A DNA stretch of 5,599 nucleotides from Sulfurovum sp. (GTDB lineage Bacteria; Campylobacterota; Campylobacteria; Campylobacterales; Sulfurovaceae), in assembly GCA_030622375.1 (NCBI GenBank), contig JAUXGC010000087.1, positions 1-5,599 of the forward strand. Reading direction: 5' to 3'. Under the pieces are notes generated by a model. That model was not told where the DNA came from. It ran no database searches and saw only the letters and a list, made by a program, of their open reading frames with translations. The position numbers and the translations under genes were made by a program. How positions within the stretch are numbered: the first letter of the stretch is position 1; every line of letters starts with the position of its first letter. Below, one piece after another: positions 1-5,599 of the stretch.

Positions 1-18
1 ATCCTGCATAGCCCACAA

Positions 19-66
19 CTCACTCTTTAAAATTATAAAATAAAGAGTGAGATTTTAATTTTTTAT
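19..66 (+). terminator. Rho-independent terminator of an upstream gene
   Basis: A perfect 11-bp inverted repeat pairs CTCACTCTTTA (19-29) with TAAAGAGTGAG (41-51). It leaves an 11-base A/T loop and is followed by a T-rich tract (53-66). The T-rich tract lies on the right side only, so it ends transcription entering from the left edge. A TAG at 9-11 could be the stop of that upstream gene, but too little of it is visible to say. The next gene begins only 24 bases after the T tract. Confidence 0.75.
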
Positions 67-89
67 CACTTATTTTTAGGAGTTAGAAT

Positions 90-683
90 ATGCCAAAATC
101 ACATAAAATTGTTTATGCCATATATATAGTTGTCTGGATTATCATGGCAATAAACCCAAAATATCCATCAGATTGGCTTCTTGAAAATATATTGGTATTT
201 ATCTTTTTTCCTTTTGTTGTTTGGATGGATAGTAAACACAACTATACTCTATTAAGTATTATATTTCTTCTCATATTTGCCAGTTTACACTCTCTTGGTT
301 CACACTATACTTATGCAGAGATGGAACACTTTAATGTGATTACAGAATTTTTTGGATTTGAGAGAAATCATTTTGATAGATTGGTGCATTTTCTTTTTGG
401 ATTCCTTTTTTTTAGAATTCTTTTTGAAATGATTACACCTGGTATATCTACGGTAAAAACAGCATTTATATATACTTTTACCATGATTGTCTCCATCTCA
501 GCACTATATGAAGTACTTGAGTGGCTCGCAGCAGTTACAGTACATCCTGAGCTTGGTGTAGCGTTCTTAGGTACACAGGGAGATGTATGGGATGCACAGC
601 AAGATACTCTTGTCGCAACCATGGGAGCTCTACTTCATATGCCTTTTTATAAAAGTTATAGAAAGCTATTAAATCGTGATTAA
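90..683 (+). CDS. DUF2238 (YjdF-type) integral membrane protein
   Basis: A 197-residue inner-membrane protein of the DUF2238 family, typified by E. coli YjdF, whose biochemical role is unknown. Hydrophobic segments lie near residues 7-22, 31-46, 53-71, 98-116, 122-149 and 173-187. The family signature is clear: H67xxGxxYTY near 67-75, HFDRxxH at 94-100, YExxEW at 140-145, and GTQGDVWDAQxD at 161-172. These His, Asp and Glu residues at membrane edges could form a metal or catalytic site, which is inference. Length is normal for the family and nothing is truncated. The ATG is supported by AGGAG at 78-82, seven bases upstream. The gene stands alone, just after a terminator and convergent with pfkA, so it is probably monocistronic. 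A TATAAA at 34-39, inside the terminator loop, is the best -10 candidate but is weak. The family call is firm; the function is unknown. Confidence 0.88.
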   Translation: MPKSHKIVYAIYIVVWIIMAINPKYPSDWLLENILVFIFFPFVVWMDSKHNYTLLSIIFLLIFASLHSLGSHYTYAEMEHFNVITEFFGFERNHFDRLVHFLFGFLFFRILFEMITPGISTVKTAFIYTFTMIVSISALYEVLEWLAAVTVHPELGVAFLGTQGDVWDAQQDTLVATMGALLHMPFYKSYRKLLNRD

Positions 684-701
684 GTAAGCATTTTTTACTT
701 A
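681..701. other. Short hairpin joining two convergent stop codons
   Basis: TAAGTAA (681-687) and TTACTTA (695-701) form a perfect 7-bp inverted repeat around a 7-base loop. The left arm contains the TAA of the DUF2238 gene (681-683) and the right arm contains the TAA of pfkA on the opposite strand (697-695). It may act as a weak two-way terminator. The stem is A/T-rich and no T tract follows it on either strand, so this is a tentative call. Confidence 0.3.
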
Positions 702-1666
702 CTGTCTCCATATTCCATAGCCAATTTCAATAATTCATCTTTAATTGTAGATTTTTTAAAAGCAACATCTTCAATCTTTTTATGTTCGAATCCTCTTGAA
801 TTATAGCAAGTCACAAAACTCTTATGTTCTTTAAGGATAGTGTCAATAGTATGTGTCGCAAAATGAAAAGCCATAAGTCTATCATAGACTGTAGGATTTC
901 CACCACGCTGTACATGACCTAAAATAATGACTCTAGATTCTATATTTACCTCTTTTTCAAGCCAGTTAGCAACTTCTTGTGTATTATTTAAAGCTTCAGA
1001 TACAATAGCAATAAAATACTCTCTACCTTGCTTAATCTCTTTTTTAAAACGTTTTTTGTATGCATCTAAATTATGTGGTATCTCCGGTATAAGACACATT
1101 TCTGCTCCACTGGTGAGTGCTGAAACTAAAGTCAAATACCCAGACTCTCTTCCCATAATTTCTACCACAAAAGCTCTACCCAATGAAGAAGCTGTATCAC
1201 GAATGGAATCTATAGCATATTTGATGCCATTTAGAGCTGTATCTACACCCAAACAATAATTTGTTCCAGCGATATCATTATCAATTGTAGATGGAATACC
1301 ACCAAATACTATGCTTTCACTCTCATTACTAATCTCTTGCATACCCCTAAATGAACCATCTCCCCCAAGAACAACAACATAGTCTATGCAGTGATCTTTT
1401 AAATTACTAATGGCTTGTTTGCGATAACCTATATCCTTAAAACGTTTTGAGCGTGAAGAGCGAATCTTAGTGCCTCCGCTAGAAATGATGCCAGCAACAT
1501 CACTGTATCCAGCTTTATAGATATTATTGTCTATCAAGCCATCATAGCCATTATTTACAAAATATGGAATAAGCCCCTTTGCAATACTATAATCAACAAA
1601 ACGTTTTAGTACAGCATTCATACTCGAAACATCTCCACCTGAACACAGTATGGCTATTTTTTTCAC
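695..1666 (-). CDS. pfkA: ATP-dependent 6-phosphofructokinase
   Basis: Phosphorylates fructose 6-phosphate to fructose 1,6-bisphosphate in cytosolic glycolysis. The 323 residues match the usual PfkA length of about 320. SGGD (9-12) and GGDGS (101-105) form the nucleotide site; Gly104, rather than Asp, indicates ATP and not pyrophosphate as donor. STIDND (126-131) contains the catalytic base Asp129. Substrate residues Arg164, MGR (171-173), Glu224, Arg245, His251 and Arg254 match E. coli PfkA with a two-residue offset. Two things are odd. The usual SGGDAPGMN loop reads SGGDVSSMN. Most effector-site positions also differ from E. coli (Arg21 to Lys, Arg25 to Asp, Arg54 to Tyr, Lys211 to Gln, His215 to Tyr), so ADP/PEP control may be changed or absent. 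The start is GTG (1666-1664), chosen because AAAAAGG (1679-1673) precedes it and the alignment begins there. Campylobacter and Helicobacter lack this enzyme, so its presence points to another lineage with full glycolysis. Confidence 0.93.
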   Translation of the reverse strand: MKKIAILCSGGDVSSMNAVLKRFVDYSIAKGLIPYFVNNGYDGLIDNNIYKAGYSDVAGIISSGGTKIRSSRSKRFKDIGYRKQAISNLKDHCIDYVVVLGGDGSFRGMQEISNESESIVFGGIPSTIDNDIAGTNYCLGVDTALNGIKYAIDSIRDTASSLGRAFVVEIMGRESGYLTLVSALTSGAEMCLIPEIPHNLDAYKKRFKKEIKQGREYFIAIVSEALNNTQEVANWLEKEVNIESRVIILGHVQRGGNPTVYDRLMAFHFATHTIDTILKEHKSFVTCYNSRGFEHKKIEDVAFKKSTIKDELLKLAMEYGDSK

Positions 1667-1672
1667 TATTTA

Positions 1673-1679
1673 CCTTTTT
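1673..1679 (-). promoter_or_regulatory. Ribosome binding site setting the pfkA GTG start
   Basis: On the minus strand AAAAAGG ends six bases before GTG at 1666-1664. No ATG near this point would keep the conserved KKIAILCSGGD N-terminus. The GTG is therefore the real start. Confidence 0.7.
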
Positions 1680-1698
1680 AAATATTTTAATTAAAAAA

Positions 1699-1707
1699 AT
1701 TATAACA
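1699..1707 (-). promoter_or_regulatory. Extended -10 promoter of pfkA
   Basis: The minus strand reads TGTTATAAT (1707-1699), an exact TGnTATAAT extended -10. It predicts a start near 1692 and a leader of about 26 bases holding the ribosome site. No good -35 hexamer is visible, as is usual for extended -10 promoters and for Campylobacterota sigma-70 promoters. Confidence 0.6.
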
Positions 1708-1796
1708 TTAAATAACCATTATCAGAGAGATAGAGGCAAAAAATATATATTTTTCATACAAGGTAACACTTTGTGAGAAATCAATTATTACTCTTT

Positions 1797-1818
1797 TGAA
1801 ACTTTATATAAAACTTCA
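1797..1818. repeat. Imperfect palindrome, candidate operator for the permease gene
   Basis: A 22-bp imperfect palindrome has a TTTATATAAA core (1803-1812) flanked symmetrically by TGAA (1797-1800) and TTCA (1815-1818). Only two positions per arm (1801-1802 and 1813-1814) fail to pair. It covers the -35 region of the permease promoter, where a repressor or activator would be expected. The outer TGAA/TTCA spacing is wider than in a typical ArsR/SmtB site, so no regulator is assigned. A/T-rich spacers produce such symmetry by chance fairly often. Confidence 0.35.
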
Positions 1819-1830
1819 GTCACAATTTAT

Positions 1831-1836
1831 TATACT
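1831..1836 (+). promoter_or_regulatory. -10 element of the permease gene
   Basis: TATACT fits a sigma-70 -10 and predicts a start near 1843, giving a 24-base leader that ends in an AAGGCGGA ribosome site. No clear -35 is seen; the imperfect palindrome lies in its place. Confidence 0.45.
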
Positions 1837-1866
1837 ATTGATATATTTGAAAAAAAAGGCGGACAG

Positions 1867-2937
1867 ATGGAAGTTATCCATTTTTTTGAAGCGCTATGGC
1901 AACTAAGTGTTTCCATGGCACCATATATCCTATTTGGGCTTATGTTTGCAGGAGTGCTACATGAACTTGTTCCAGATAGTATTGTTACCAAACATTTAGG
2001 AAAAAGTAATATTATTTCAGTTATCAAATCTACACTCTTTGGAATCCCTCTTCCTGTTTGTTCCTGTGGTGTCATTCCTTTAGCTACTTCCATCAAAAAA
2101 TCTGGAGCAAGTAAAGGTGCAACACTTTCCTTTCTTATCTCAACTCCTATTACTGGGGTTGACTCAATCTTGGCTACCTATGGAATATTTGGATGGATTT
2201 TTACACTTTATCGTGCTATTACCTCAATGATTATTGCAATGATAGCTGGTATTTTAACTAACATATTTGACAAGGACAAAAAGATAGAAAAGTCTATATT
2301 TTCTACAACTGCGCCGAAACATACTACCTTTACGGTAAACAAATTTACAAAAGAAGAGAGTTGTTGTAGCGTAACAAAAGATAGAAAAAAGTTTTCACTG
2401 CTGGGGACGTTTAGGTATGCTTTTGGTACTCTTCTTAGAGATATAGCAAAACCACTCTTTTGGGGGCTTTTGCTTGGAGCACTCATTACAGTAGCCATTC
2501 CAGATAATCTTAGCAATATACTAAAAGAGTATAGTTGGCTTTCGTATCTGCTGGCTATTACTATTGCCATACCTATGTATGTTTGCGCTACCGCTTCTCT
2601 TCCTATTGCAGCAGGTCTTATGCTCTCTGGTGTCAGTGCTGGTGCAGCCTTTGTATTTCTCACGGCTGGTCCTGCTACAAATACTGTAACCATAGCTGTA
2701 GTAAAGAAAATGCTAGGAACAAAGTCACTCATTATCTATCTGTCAAGTATTATAATAGGAAGTATATTTTTTGGTTTGGGCTTAGACTATATTTTTAATA
2801 TTTCAGACATAGATTCTGCCTCGCTCATACATCTTCATGAAGAGCTAACCATAGTTGGTACAGTGAGTGCTGTAGCTCTTTGGGTTTTTATATTATGGTT
2901 TATACTAAAACCCATACTTTATAAAGAGAAGTCATAA
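1867..2937 (+). CDS. ArsP_1/DUF318-type permease, probable SO_0444-family Cu/Zn efflux transporter
   Basis: A 356-residue inner-membrane permease of the ArsP_1 (DUF318) superfamily, closest by motif to the SO_0444-type Cu/Zn efflux group. The two halves each carry a family motif. PLPVCSCGVIP is at 61-71, followed by SGASKGATLSFLISTPITG. PMYVCATASLP is at 236-246, followed by LTAGPATNT. About nine membrane segments are expected, near 10-32, 52-74, 86-106, 107-130, 194-212, 223-245, 247-268, 287-306 and 327-347. The loop between the halves (about 134-190) is cytoplasmic by inference and contains Cys166-Cys167. Together with Cys65, Cys67 and Cys240 it suggests soft-metal binding. Substrate is inferred: copper and zinc are likeliest, organoarsenical or another metal is possible. 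The ATG at 1867 follows GGCGGA. Its flanking genes are a divergent pfkA and a convergent AAA+ gene; no ArsR-type regulator gene is adjacent. The transporter family is secure, the ion is not. Confidence 0.85.
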   Translation: MEVIHFFEALWQLSVSMAPYILFGLMFAGVLHELVPDSIVTKHLGKSNIISVIKSTLFGIPLPVCSCGVIPLATSIKKSGASKGATLSFLISTPITGVDSILATYGIFGWIFTLYRAITSMIIAMIAGILTNIFDKDKKIEKSIFSTTAPKHTTFTVNKFTKEESCCSVTKDRKKFSLLGTFRYAFGTLLRDIAKPLFWGLLLGALITVAIPDNLSNILKEYSWLSYLLAITIAIPMYVCATASLPIAAGLMLSGVSAGAAFVFLTAGPATNTVTIAVVKKMLGTKSLIIYLSSIIIGSIFFGLGLDYIFNISDIDSASLIHLHEELTIVGTVSAVALWVFILWFILKPILYKEKS

Positions 2938-2984
2938 AAATAGTATAAGCTGTAATCAATAATTTTTAAAAAATATTAAGGAAA

Positions 2985-3989
2985 TCAACTCAATAAATAA
3001 GCGAACTCTCTCACCCATTCACCCCAAGAAGCAGCCCCTTCAACATCTATGTTGTTTTGTTGCATATCTTTTATTAGCATAATAGCAAACTCCCCTGGAA
3101 GCTGTAAAGAAAACTTCAAGACATTATCTACAGCTGCCTCACTTGAGTTTTCCAAAAGAGCATTCACAAGCCCTATAGCAAGTGCCATCATGACTTTTGA
3201 ATCTTTCTCTTCCAACTCTGTAAGTGAACCATCAAGTATGGTATTGAGATCCGGTAAGTCTTTCATTACTTTCTTAAAACTCAAATACCCTACTGCTGCC
3301 TCTCGCCCAACAGCCCCACTAATACTATCTAATATTAAGTCTGATTCTATACCTGATTTGATAATACTATCAACATATTCCCATGACCTTGGAGTTGCAA
3401 AAGATTTTTCATTTGATGTAGCGTCAAAAGTGAAAAGCATAGACTTATCATAGGCTAAATAAGCAATGATAGCACTCTCTATTTTTGAATCGTATGCCCA
3501 TGCTTTCCAGTCATCAAAGTCCACTTCCATCTCAAAGTGTACAAAACGGTTAGCCAAGGGTGGAGGCATTTTATAAACCACTCCACGGTCATTTTCACGA
3601 TTTCCAGCTGCTACAATACTCCAACCCTTCGGAAGTTCATACTCTCCTACTTTTCGGTCAAGAATGAGCTGATAAGCTGAAGCTTGTACTGCCGGAGGAG
3701 CTGTATTGATTTCATCTAGGAACAAGATACCTTTTGAGTTGGGCTTAGAGGGTAAAAAGCTTGGTTTTGCCCATACTCCCTCATTGGTTTCAGGATTAAA
3801 AAAAGGAATACCTTTTAAGTCTGTAGGGTCAAGGAGAGATAAACGTAAGTCTAAGAACTCTAACTCTTGTGATGCTGCAATCTGCTTCACGATAGAAGAC
3901 TTCCCTATCCCCGGTGGTCCCCAAATAAATACTGGAAGTTTCTGGGCTATAAGTTTATTTACCACTCTAATAATATTTGATGCTTTCAT
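2985..3989 (-). CDS. MoxR-type AAA+ ATPase
   Basis: A 334-residue cytosolic AAA+ ATPase of the MoxR branch, whose members use ATP to remodel or activate partner proteins. It has Walker A GPPGIGKS (24-31), the subgroup stretch LRLSLLDPTDLKG (48-60), Walker B ILFLDE (88-93), sensor-1 Asn130 in AAGNREND, an arginine-finger candidate Arg148 in LANRF, and sensor-2 Arg201 in ATPRSWE. A helical region of about 130 residues follows. All catalytic positions are intact. It is the second gene of a pair: its ATG shares one base with the stop of the upstream gene (TAATG at 3991-3987), so translation is probably coupled and no separate promoter is needed. MoxR genes usually lie beside a VWA-domain gene, as in RavA-ViaA and NorQ-NorD. 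Here none follows, since the next gene is convergent, and none precedes it in the window. The upstream repeat protein is the best candidate partner. Target unknown. Confidence 0.9.
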   Translation of the reverse strand: MKASNIIRVVNKLIAQKLPVFIWGPPGIGKSSIVKQIAASQELEFLDLRLSLLDPTDLKGIPFFNPETNEGVWAKPSFLPSKPNSKGILFLDEINTAPPAVQASAYQLILDRKVGEYELPKGWSIVAAGNRENDRGVVYKMPPPLANRFVHFEMEVDFDDWKAWAYDSKIESAIIAYLAYDKSMLFTFDATSNEKSFATPRSWEYVDSIIKSGIESDLILDSISGAVGREAAVGYLSFKKVMKDLPDLNTILDGSLTELEEKDSKVMMALAIGLVNALLENSSEAAVDNVLKFSLQLPGEFAIMLIKDMQQNNIDVEGAASWGEWVREFAYLLS

Positions 3990-5386
3990 TAAAACTGTAC
4001 CGCCTTCTTGTCATAATCTAACACTGTTTCATACTCTTTTACAAATATCTCATTTTGAGAGAGTTCATTTTGCAAACGGGTATCAACTTTAAGTATATCT
4101 AACAACTCCATAGGTAAAGAAGCGTTAGAAGCCATACTTTGATGTATCTCAAACTCATCTCTATCAAATAATTCACGTAAAATAGCCTCTGGCGTACTCT
4201 TATTGTGTGCTAATGCAATGCGTATTTCTGACTCATCATATTTTTCATAAAGCATCTCTAGCATCTCTACAGAACCTGCAGTGTTAATAGCTAAATATTC
4301 AAAACTTGACACAACCCCTCTTGTATAGATATTTTCCAGTTGTACAACACTCAGTGTATCATTGGCTGCCAAATTACAAAGAAGTACTTCATTGTCTCTA
4401 GTTATGAGAACATCTATGACCTCTGATTTTAAGTGCCAATTTGCCCCTATAATAGCAAAAAGTTTTAGCTCTAAACTCTGAGCATCTATAAGTACTAAAC
4501 GCTCTATATTTATAGGCTGAGACCAAAGTAACAACTGTACCACTCTATCTTCTTTGCCCAATAGTGTTTCAAATATAATATCATCAATATTGATGTTGGT
4601 AGCCAATGCTTCATTTATCTTCTCAGAATTTTTAGCCATAAATATTTGAAGTAGAGGAAGTTTCACGCAAGGGTTACATGCCATAGCCGCATCTACTTTC
4701 ACATCTCGTAAGCTTGTAAGCTTGGTCATAGTCTCATTATTTAAGTATTCGTTTCTAGCGATAGTTTCCCGAAGCGTTACTTTACCTTTTCCTCTTACTA
4801 AAAAACTAAAATTTGGAAATCTTATGAGTGCCATAAGCATTTTAGGGTTTGTGGCTTCCGTAGCCAAACGTCTTAAAGTCAGGTAACTATAGAGTAAATC
4901 TTCTTCATTGGGCTTAATGTCAATGTAGCGTCGCAATACATAAGTAATCACATCACGGTCACTTGTATGGTCTTCTTCATCTTCATGCCATACATACATC
5001 TCTAAAAGCTTTACAAATAGACCATCGTCTATATTTATATTACTTAAAAGCCGAAAGATACGGTCTTGGTCATTGCTTAGCTTAATACCCATAAGAAGTT
5101 CATCATCATCAATGCCTTCAGAGAGTAACTTTTCAAAATCTACAAGCTTATAGAGAGGCACACTTTCATCATACGCTTTGCAGGAGATGTCTTCTTCAAC
5201 AGGATTGAGCTTATGATGCTCCACCACTCCCACAATACCTTCTTCATAATTTGATGTTGTAGTTATGTTGATTTTTTTTAAAAATCGTGTTATCTCTTCT
5301 TTAGTAAAAACGCCTTCTCTTCCAAGAAAAAGAAGCTTTTTCCCTTGTGATGATGCTAGTAATTCAGATAGGGTTTGTTTTCTCAT
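3989..5386 (-). CDS. BRCT-like plus LRV-like repeat protein, partner of the MoxR ATPase
   Basis: A 465-residue soluble protein with no signal peptide or membrane segment; I do not recognise a named family. Residues 15-95 look like a BRCT fold: KKLLFLG opening strand, a helix near 29-38, IVGVV strand near 51-55, and a closing VPLYKLVDFEKLL. This is a pattern-based guess. From about 209 to 456 a repeat recurs with the core [LIM]-A-x-N, starting at 209, 235, 261, 287, 313, 339, 365, 392, 418 and 442. The spacing is nearly constant at 26 residues; repeats 287 and 313 are degenerate. Late repeats, such as LAHNKSTPEAILREL, resemble leucine-rich-repeat-variant (LRV) units and predict a curved helical solenoid for binding proteins or peptides. 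It leads a two-gene unit with the AAA+ ATPase (one-base overlap), suggesting an adaptor or substrate role. The start is the only in-frame ATG before the BRCT-like region; an in-frame TAA lies upstream at 5413-5411. No ribosome site is evident. Confidence 0.82.
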   Translation of the reverse strand: MRKQTLSELLASSQGKKLLFLGREGVFTKEEITRFLKKINITTTSNYEEGIVGVVEHHKLNPVEEDISCKAYDESVPLYKLVDFEKLLSEGIDDDELLMGIKLSNDQDRIFRLLSNINIDDGLFVKLLEMYVWHEDEEDHTSDRDVITYVLRRYIDIKPNEEDLLYSYLTLRRLATEATNPKMLMALIRFPNFSFLVRGKGKVTLRETIARNEYLNNETMTKLTSLRDVKVDAAMACNPCVKLPLLQIFMAKNSEKINEALATNINIDDIIFETLLGKEDRVVQLLLWSQPINIERLVLIDAQSLELKLFAIIGANWHLKSEVIDVLITRDNEVLLCNLAANDTLSVVQLENIYTRGVVSSFEYLAINTAGSVEMLEMLYEKYDESEIRIALAHNKSTPEAILRELFDRDEFEIHQSMASNASLPMELLDILKVDTRLQNELSQNEIFVKEYETVLDYDKKAVQF

Positions 5387-5392
5387 ACTTTT

Positions 5393-5401
5393 AGTATAGC
5401 A
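5393..5401 (-). promoter_or_regulatory. Extended -10 promoter giving a leaderless transcript
   Basis: The minus strand reads TGCTATACT (5401-5393), an extended -10. Counting seven bases from its last T puts the transcription start on base 5386, the A of the ATG. The lack of a Shine-Dalgarno sequence before this gene fits a leaderless mRNA. It would drive both the repeat protein and the AAA+ ATPase. Confidence 0.5.
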
Positions 5402-5513
5402 TAGAGGGTTTTAAATCAGAGTTAATTAGTCTTATTACTATTAAATCTACTCTTAATCACGAACAATATCTCAATAATTTCTTTCCAACTTCCACAATTT
5501 ACATCTTTTTCTT

Positions 5514-5532
5514 AAGGGACATTTTGTCCTTT
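5514..5532. repeat. GGACA-TTT-TGTCC palindrome, candidate operator
   Basis: GGACA (5517-5521) and TGTCC (5525-5529) form a perfect 5-bp inverted repeat with a TTT spacer. The symmetry continues through flanking AA/TT pairs after one mismatch (5516/5530), giving a 19-bp near-palindrome. The size and two-fold symmetry suit a dimeric transcription factor. Confidence 0.45.
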
Positions 5533-5560
5533 TAATGGATTATTTAACAAATAACAGAAC

Positions 5561-5599
5561 ACTTTGTCCGGATAACGGCTATTTCCGTCCTAAAAGGAC
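5561..5599. repeat. Further TGTCC/GGAC half-sites up to the window edge
   Basis: TTTGTCC recurs at 5563-5569, CGTCC at 5586-5590, and a perfect palindrome GTCCT-AAA-AGGAC fills 5587-5599. ACGG (5575-5578) and CCGT (5585-5588) also pair. The window ends at TAAAAGGAC, which resembles the start of the 5514-5532 palindrome, so another copy may continue outside. The patch is richer in G+C (17 of 37 bases from 5563) than its surroundings. Together with the palindrome to its left it looks like an operator cluster for a gene to the right of the window. No gene can be defended in 5387-5599. Confidence 0.4.

Noticed and set aside
368..622. Minus-strand open frame of 84 codons inside the DUF2238 gene
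   Set aside because: Its translation has no recognisable pattern and the opposite frame carries full family motifs.
927..1259. Plus-strand open frame of 110 codons inside pfkA
   Set aside because: It is an antisense shadow of conserved PfkA sequence with no ribosome site or family resemblance.
1711..1727. Fur-box-like stretch (GATAATGGTTATT on the minus strand) upstream of the pfkA -10
   Set aside because: Only about half of the 19 consensus positions match, and the A/T-rich background makes such matches common.
1579..1776. Plus-strand open frame running from pfkA into the divergent spacer
   Set aside because: The first half is antisense to the conserved PfkA N-terminus and the rest is translated A/T-rich spacer.
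2208..2732. Minus-strand open frame of 174 codons opposite the permease, with shorter ones nearby
   Set aside because: It is a mirror of the hydrophobic permease codons; the plus frame has both family motifs and proper start signals.
2958..2977. A/T-only self-complementary stretch between the convergent permease and MoxR genes
   Set aside because: It has no G/C in the stem and no real loop, so it is not a convincing terminator, although some termination must occur in this 47-bp gap.
3049..4092. Plus-strand open frames opposite the MoxR ATPase gene
   Set aside because: The minus frame has a complete, ordered set of AAA+ motifs, so these are shadows.
5535..5599. ATG with an open frame (M-D-Y-L...) running off the right edge
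   Set aside because: There is no ribosome site, the frame is also open upstream, and it runs straight through the palindromic half-sites; it is too short to support.
5514..5599. CRISPR-like repeat spacing at the right edge
   Set aside because: The shared units are only 5-7 bases and unevenly spaced; there are no full-length direct repeats.

Overview
The window is AT-rich, tightly packed DNA with Shine-Dalgarno sites and TATAAT-like -10 elements. The base composition, gene style and protein set suggest a free-living Campylobacterota member of the Sulfurimonas, Sulfuricurvum or Sulfurovum type. That assignment is inferred from overall resemblance; no marker gene is present to prove it. Five complete protein genes are present. 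No RNA gene, insertion sequence or CRISPR array was found.

Left part (1-1866): a Rho-independent terminator for a gene off the left edge is followed at once by a DUF2238/YjdF-type membrane protein (+). It converges on a minus-strand 6-phosphofructokinase (pfkA, GTG start), and their stop codons lie 11 bp apart. pfkA keeps every catalytic residue of ATP-dependent PfkA, but most residues of the E. coli allosteric effector site are replaced. A 200-bp divergent spacer carries an extended -10 promoter for pfkA. On the other side it carries a promoter, with an overlapping imperfect palindrome, for the next gene.

Middle (1867-2937, +): an ArsP_1/DUF318-type permease of the SO_0444 Cu/Zn efflux subgroup, with a CSC motif in a membrane segment and a Cys-Cys pair in the central loop.

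Right part (2985-5386, -): a two-gene unit with a TAATG stop/start overlap. The first gene encodes a protein with a BRCT-like N-terminus and about ten LRV-like repeats in a regular 26-residue register. The second encodes a MoxR-type AAA+ ATPase. MoxR ATPases normally sit beside a VWA-domain partner; none is here, so the repeat protein may be the partner or adaptor. Its promoter appears to place the transcription start on the ATG itself, giving a leaderless mRNA. This pair is the least understood and most interesting part of the window.

Right edge (5387-5599): a non-coding stretch whose last 90 bases hold several GGACA/TGTCC half-sites, including two 13-bp palindromes. It looks like a regulatory region for a gene beyond the window.
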